In this document: one piece after another, positions 7,511 through 10,154 of the stretch | Layout: every line of letters begins with the position of its first letter | How positions within the stretch are numbered: position 1 is the stretch's first letter | Position numbers and translations under genes: made by a program | Source of the DNA: Phycisphaerales bacterium | Lineage (GTDB): Bacteria; Planctomycetota; Phycisphaerae; Phycisphaerales; UBA1924 | Length of the DNA stretch: 10,154 nucleotides | NCBI GenBank assembly: GCA_026982035.1 | Contig: JALSHW010000295.1 | Location: 1-10,154, forward strand | Direction: 5' to 3' | The notes under the pieces: generated by a model | Database searches by the model: none | What the model was told of the DNA's origin: nothing | The model's input: only the letters and a program-made list of their open reading frames with translations

Positions 7511-8287
7511 TTAGTCTTGGGTGTCTTGAGTGACATTGGCGACATTGGCGACCTTGTGGCCATCGATGTCGATTTCTACGGTGCCTTCGACCAAGCTTGC
7601 ATCAGCGGTCGGAGAGAGGGTCATGGTGATGCGGAACTTTCGATATTCGATTGAGTCGATCAAGGTATGGTTGATGAATTGGAGTTCGACCAAACCAAGC
7701 AATGGCGATTCTTTGAGCGATGCCAAGTAATCGGCGATGTCGTCGTTGTTTTCTGAGAGCCCATCGACGGTCAGGGAGAACTTAAACTTTGGGGGGTGGA
7801 CCTTTGGTTTTTTTGGTTTTTGGTCTTTGCCATTGCCGACGCCGCTGACACCGATGGATTTGACGGCGCCTTTGGTTGTTGGTGCTGGGGCTGGTGGTCT
7901 GACGCGTTCGCCTTCGAGGTTGATTTCTGTCAGGGTGATGCCTGGGCCGATGCCTCGGACGATTTCGCCCATGAGTACTGAGCGCGGGACGCGGTCTTTG
8001 AGTGCGGTGACGACCTCGGCTTTGTCGGTCAGGATGACGCGCTGTTCTTCGAGGGCTTTGAGTTGTTCGATTTTGGCGGTTTCTTCTTTGAAGGATGCGG
8101 TGACGATTTTTTGTTCGTCACGGACGCGGTTCCAGCGTTGGTGGTTGACGAAGAAGGCCCCGATCACGCCTGCCAAGACGAGAACGAAGAGCAGGATGGC
8201 GAACATGGAGGCGCGTGCCTGGCCTTTGCCTCGGACATAGTCTGAGGGCAGGAAGCTGTTGCCGTCGTTGGTTTTTGTTGATCGCAT
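7511..8287 (-). CDS. pilN: PilN-like type IV pilus inner-membrane platform protein
   Basis: PilN binds PilM in the cytoplasm through a short N-terminal peptide and pairs with PilO in the periplasm. The 258-residue protein starts with SFLPSDY (11-17), matching the PilN N-L-L-P type peptide. One membrane helix follows (28-47), then a coiled coil (50-95), the first part of the periplasmic domain (100-127), a proline- and lysine-rich linker (130-167) and the ferredoxin-like remainder (168-225). The linker interrupts the domain and makes the protein longer than the usual 180-200 residues. The tail after 228 is extra and ends in a repetitive VAN VAN VTQ DTQ sequence. AGAGGAAA lies just before the ATG. 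It is 22 bases downstream of pilM. Confidence 0.85.
   Translation of the reverse strand: MRSTKTNDGNSFLPSDYVRGKGQARASMFAILLFVLVLAGVIGAFFVNHQRWNRVRDEQKIVTASFKEETAKIEQLKALEEQRVILTDKAEVVTALKDRVPRSVLMGEIVRGIGPGITLTEINLEGERVRPPAPAPTTKGAVKSIGVSGVGNGKDQKPKKPKVHPPKFKFSLTVDGLSENNDDIADYLASLKESPLLGLVELQFINHTLIDSIEYRKFRITMTLSPTADASLVEGTVEIDIDGHKVANVANVTQDTQD
7514..7558 (-). repeat. 9-base tandem repeat in the 3' end of pilN
   Basis: Five consecutive 9-base units are visible on the plus strand: gtcttgggt, gtcttgagt, gacattggc, gacattggc and gaccttgtg. The first two differ by one base, the third and fourth are identical, and the fifth is diverged. The period is a multiple of three, so copy changes keep the frame. 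It encodes the last residues of PilN. Confidence 0.6.
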
Positions 8288-8309
8288 GGGATTTCCTCTT
8301 GATCCTGGC

Positions 8310-9437
8310 TTACAAATCCGTTGGGCACAGGGCGCACCCGACTGTGGTTGCCCAACCGGGCTGTGATTTTTTCAGATCGACGCCTGAGACGGGGACCCTG
8401 CCTGAGCGGGCAAGGGTGCTCATGGGATCGACGACTTGGGTTTCGAGATTGAGTACACGGGCGAGGTGTTCGCTGATGGTTTTGTGACCGGCCATGCCTC
8501 CGACGAAGTAGGCCCGCTCGATCTGGATGTCGGGCATCGATGCACGGTGGTATCGCAGGCACATCATGATCTCGTCGATCAGGATTTCGATGGGCTCGGA
8601 AATATCGGGATCGTCCATTGATGGATGCGGGTTTGCACTTTGCTGGACATCGGCGGTGACGGCGGCGATTTCTTTGATCCGCTCACGCATCGCTCTGGCT
8701 TCCATAATGGTGCAGCGGAACTGCCGGCAGATTGCTTGATCGAAGGACAGTGCGCCGTGATCGATGGTTCGGGCGAAGACCATTTGGCCTTTGTTCAGGA
8801 TCATCACGATGGTGCATCCACTGCCCAGGTCGATGAGCAGTGAGGCGCCGCTTTCTTTGGGATCATGTGGAATGACCTGACGGAGGGTCTCGAAGGTGTT
8901 GTGGATGCCGACGGGTTCGAGTTTGGCGCGTTTGATTGCGTCCATCATGCGGCCGATGAAGAGTTTGGAGGCACCGAAGCAGATGACTTCTTGCTTGTTG
9001 TTCTGTCTGGATGGTCCGACTTCGATGCTTCGGACCAAGAGGGCACCTGGTTCGCATCCAAGGCGGTCGCACATTTGGCCTCCGGCCAGTTCGTTCATGG
9101 AGACGCCTGGGACGGGGGCGATCTGGAGATGTTTGCAGGAGATTTGTTGGGTTGGGATGACGCAGGAGGCACGGAGCCCGGTGAGTTTTCCGCTCTTGAT
9201 GAGTTTGGGGAGGGCGTCGAATTGAAAGAGGATGCGTTTGGCGGGGTTGTCGAGCAGATCATCGGGGGTATTGAGTTGGGCGGCGCTTTCGATGGTTGCT
9301 GGGTTGCCTGAAGACACTTTGAGCACGCGCAGCGCAGAGACTCCGAAATCCACCGCCAGTGGATTGCCTTGTGGACGCATCGAGTTCATTGACTTGAGCG
9401 TCGTTCGGAGTTGATCAAATACGCGTGGTTTGCCCAT
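8310..9437 (-). CDS. pilM: PilM-like actin-fold ATPase of the pilus platform
   Basis: PilM is a cytoplasmic actin/FtsA-like protein that recruits PilN. From the ATG at 9437 the product has 375 residues. Actin-family motifs are visible: phosphate-1 region LAVDFGVSALRVLKV (27-41), phosphate-2 region LLIDLGSGCTIVMI (200-213) and adenosine motif FVGGMAG (311-317). Between them are SHS2-like 1C domain features (about 90-180) with IPTQQISCKHLQI. LIDEIMMCLRYH (286-297) fits the PilM helix before the GG motif. The frame stays open upstream to 9632, but that extension is a basic, low-complexity sequence with no likeness to PilM. AAAGGAAG three bases before 9437 decides the start. It is the first gene of the operon, 215 bases downstream of the mqnB-like gene. 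Confidence 0.88.
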   Translation of the reverse strand: MGKPRVFDQLRTTLKSMNSMRPQGNPLAVDFGVSALRVLKVSSGNPATIESAAQLNTPDDLLDNPAKRILFQFDALPKLIKSGKLTGLRASCVIPTQQISCKHLQIAPVPGVSMNELAGGQMCDRLGCEPGALLVRSIEVGPSRQNNKQEVICFGASKLFIGRMMDAIKRAKLEPVGIHNTFETLRQVIPHDPKESGASLLIDLGSGCTIVMILNKGQMVFARTIDHGALSFDQAICRQFRCTIMEARAMRERIKEIAAVTADVQQSANPHPSMDDPDISEPIEILIDEIMMCLRYHRASMPDIQIERAYFVGGMAGHKTISEHLARVLNLETQVVDPMSTLARSGRVPVSGVDLKKSQPGWATTVGCALCPTDL

Positions 9438-9440
9438 TGG

Positions 9441-9448
9441 CTTCCTTT
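9441..9448 (-). promoter_or_regulatory. Shine-Dalgarno site that sets the pilM start
   Basis: AAAGGAAG on the minus strand ends three bases before the ATG at 9437 (the AGGA core is five bases away). It supports 9437 over the longer open frame that starts at 9632. Confidence 0.75.
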
Positions 9449-9455
9449 GTTGTTC

Positions 9456-9473
9456 AACAGCGTGATGGCTGTT
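9456..9473 (-). other. Small hairpin in the pilM leader
   Basis: AACAGC and GCTGTT form a perfect 6-base stem around a 6-base loop, eight bases upstream of the pilM ribosome binding site. It has no U-run, so it is not a terminator. It could be a leader structure or a small operator, or chance. The surrounding gap (9438-9652) shows no convincing promoter. Confidence 0.25.
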
Positions 9474-9652
9474 CCTACCGACCCGGCGTCGTGTATATCC
9501 GAGACGGCATGGCCGCACCCGGAAACTGACTTGAGAGGGAATCGGCCTGATCCGGGGGGAAATGTGGGGGTGATGCGGCGATTGGTCTCTGGTGGATCGT
9601 GGCATAAGGGCCAGATCGCGCAGATGGTACAAACGGCCATTTCAGGGTCCGT

Positions 9653-10154
9653 CTAGCGGGCCAGTCGTCCGAGAACTTTGGTCAGATTTGCCAACGCCAC
9701 ATCCAAATCCCACACTTGGTCGGTGCGGTTGCCGGTGGTGTTGGAGATGATCCGGAGTTCTCCGGTGCGGATCGCTGGGTCAATCATGTCAACGGCGACG
9801 GCACAGGCGGCCCCTTCCATCGCCTCGGCGATTGCTCCGGTGCGATTGACGACGCCTTGGGCACAGCCGTCATCTCCAGAACACCACGACACGGTGGCAA
9901 TGATTCCTGAGGCATCGGTGATGGATTCGAGCAGTGCCAGCAATTCTGGATCGTGGTCGATGTGCATGGTGCCATTGGAAAATGGGGCGAATCCGAGTTC
10001 ACTGATGGGGGTAAAGCCGTCGGGGGTGCCGATGCCTTCGTCGGAGAAGATGGATCGTGTGGCGGTGATGGATTGGCCGATTTGGATTGGATGGCTACTG
10101 GGCAAGGAACCGGCGATCCCGACGGAAATCACTGAGTTGTAGGTATTGAGCGTG
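9653..10154 (-). CDS. mqnB: Futalosine hydrolase-like nucleosidase (5' end outside window)
   Basis: The stop is TAG at 9655-9653 and the frame is open through the right edge, so the start lies beyond the window. A GTG at 10132 is available, but the codons before it continue a natural family sequence (NTYNSVISVGIAGSLP), so it is probably not the start. The nucleoside phosphorylase/MTAN fold is visible: VGIAGSLP, a GQSI..T strand, DEG, ATVS, then EAMEGAACAVA with the substrate-binding Met-Glu pair, and RIISNTTGNR followed by WDLDVAL. The ISN (Asn where MTAN has Asp), the following GNR and the WDL..AL ending are typical of MqnB. MqnB splits futalosine to dehypoxanthinylfutalosine in the alternative menaquinone pathway. 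A general MTAN-like nucleosidase is the alternative. It is probably not part of the pil operon. Confidence 0.78.
   Translation of the reverse strand, partial: TLNTYNSVISVGIAGSLPSSHPIQIGQSITATRSIFSDEGIGTPDGFTPISELGFAPFSNGTMHIDHDPELLALLESITDASGIIATVSWCSGDDGCAQGVVNRTGAIAEAMEGAACAVAVDMIDPAIRTGELRIISNTTGNRTDQVWDLDVALANLTKVLGRLAR

Noticed and set aside
9438..9632. 65-codon upstream extension of the pilM frame
   Set aside because: The extension is rich in Arg, His, Pro and Ser, has no likeness to PilM, and the start at 9437 has a clear ribosome binding site.

Overview
The window looks like a chromosomal stretch from a planctomycete, possibly of the class Phycisphaerae. This is an inference from three things: a secreted protein ending in a tail typical of planctomycete hypotheticals (GGWPASLEEL, DPSTG, then WSGGPDRDNDGG), a divergent PilM-PilN-PilO-PilP set with a PilB/GspE ATPase, and a futalosine-route menaquinone gene. 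Almost all coding is on the minus strand. The exception is a short gene end at the left edge.

From left to right, 2-79 is the plus-strand 3' end of a membrane protein resembling the VIT1/CCC1 family. It converges on a two-gene minus-strand unit: an acetyl-CoA synthetase gene (3704 to 1686) followed by a secreted protein of unknown function (1689 to 193), joined by a 4-base ATGA overlap. A 139-base gap separates acs from a small two-helix membrane protein (about 4083 to 3844), which lies just after a five-gene pilus or secretion operon.

That operon is transcribed 9437 to 4097 in the order pilM, pilN, pilO, pilP-like, pilB/gspE. Gaps are short (22, 47 and 53 bases) and pilO and pilP overlap by ATGA. 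PilM (actin-like, cytoplasmic), PilN and PilO (bitopic with coiled coils) and the PilP-like protein would form the inner-membrane alignment platform of a type IV pilus or type II secretion-like machine, and the hexameric ATPase would power pilin assembly. No pilQ/gspD, pilC/gspF, pilT, pilin or prepilin peptidase gene lies in the window, so these must be elsewhere. The right edge (from 9653) holds most of a futalosine hydrolase-like gene whose start is outside the window.

I see no mobile element, CRISPR array, tRNA, rRNA or defence module, and no clear sign of a new system. The points most worth following up are the membrane-anchored PilP (GspC-like topology instead of a lipoprotein), the degenerate MshEN domain of the ATPase, the small membrane gene after pilB, and the secreted protein coupled to acs. 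No convincing sigma-70 promoter or intrinsic terminator could be identified in the gaps.
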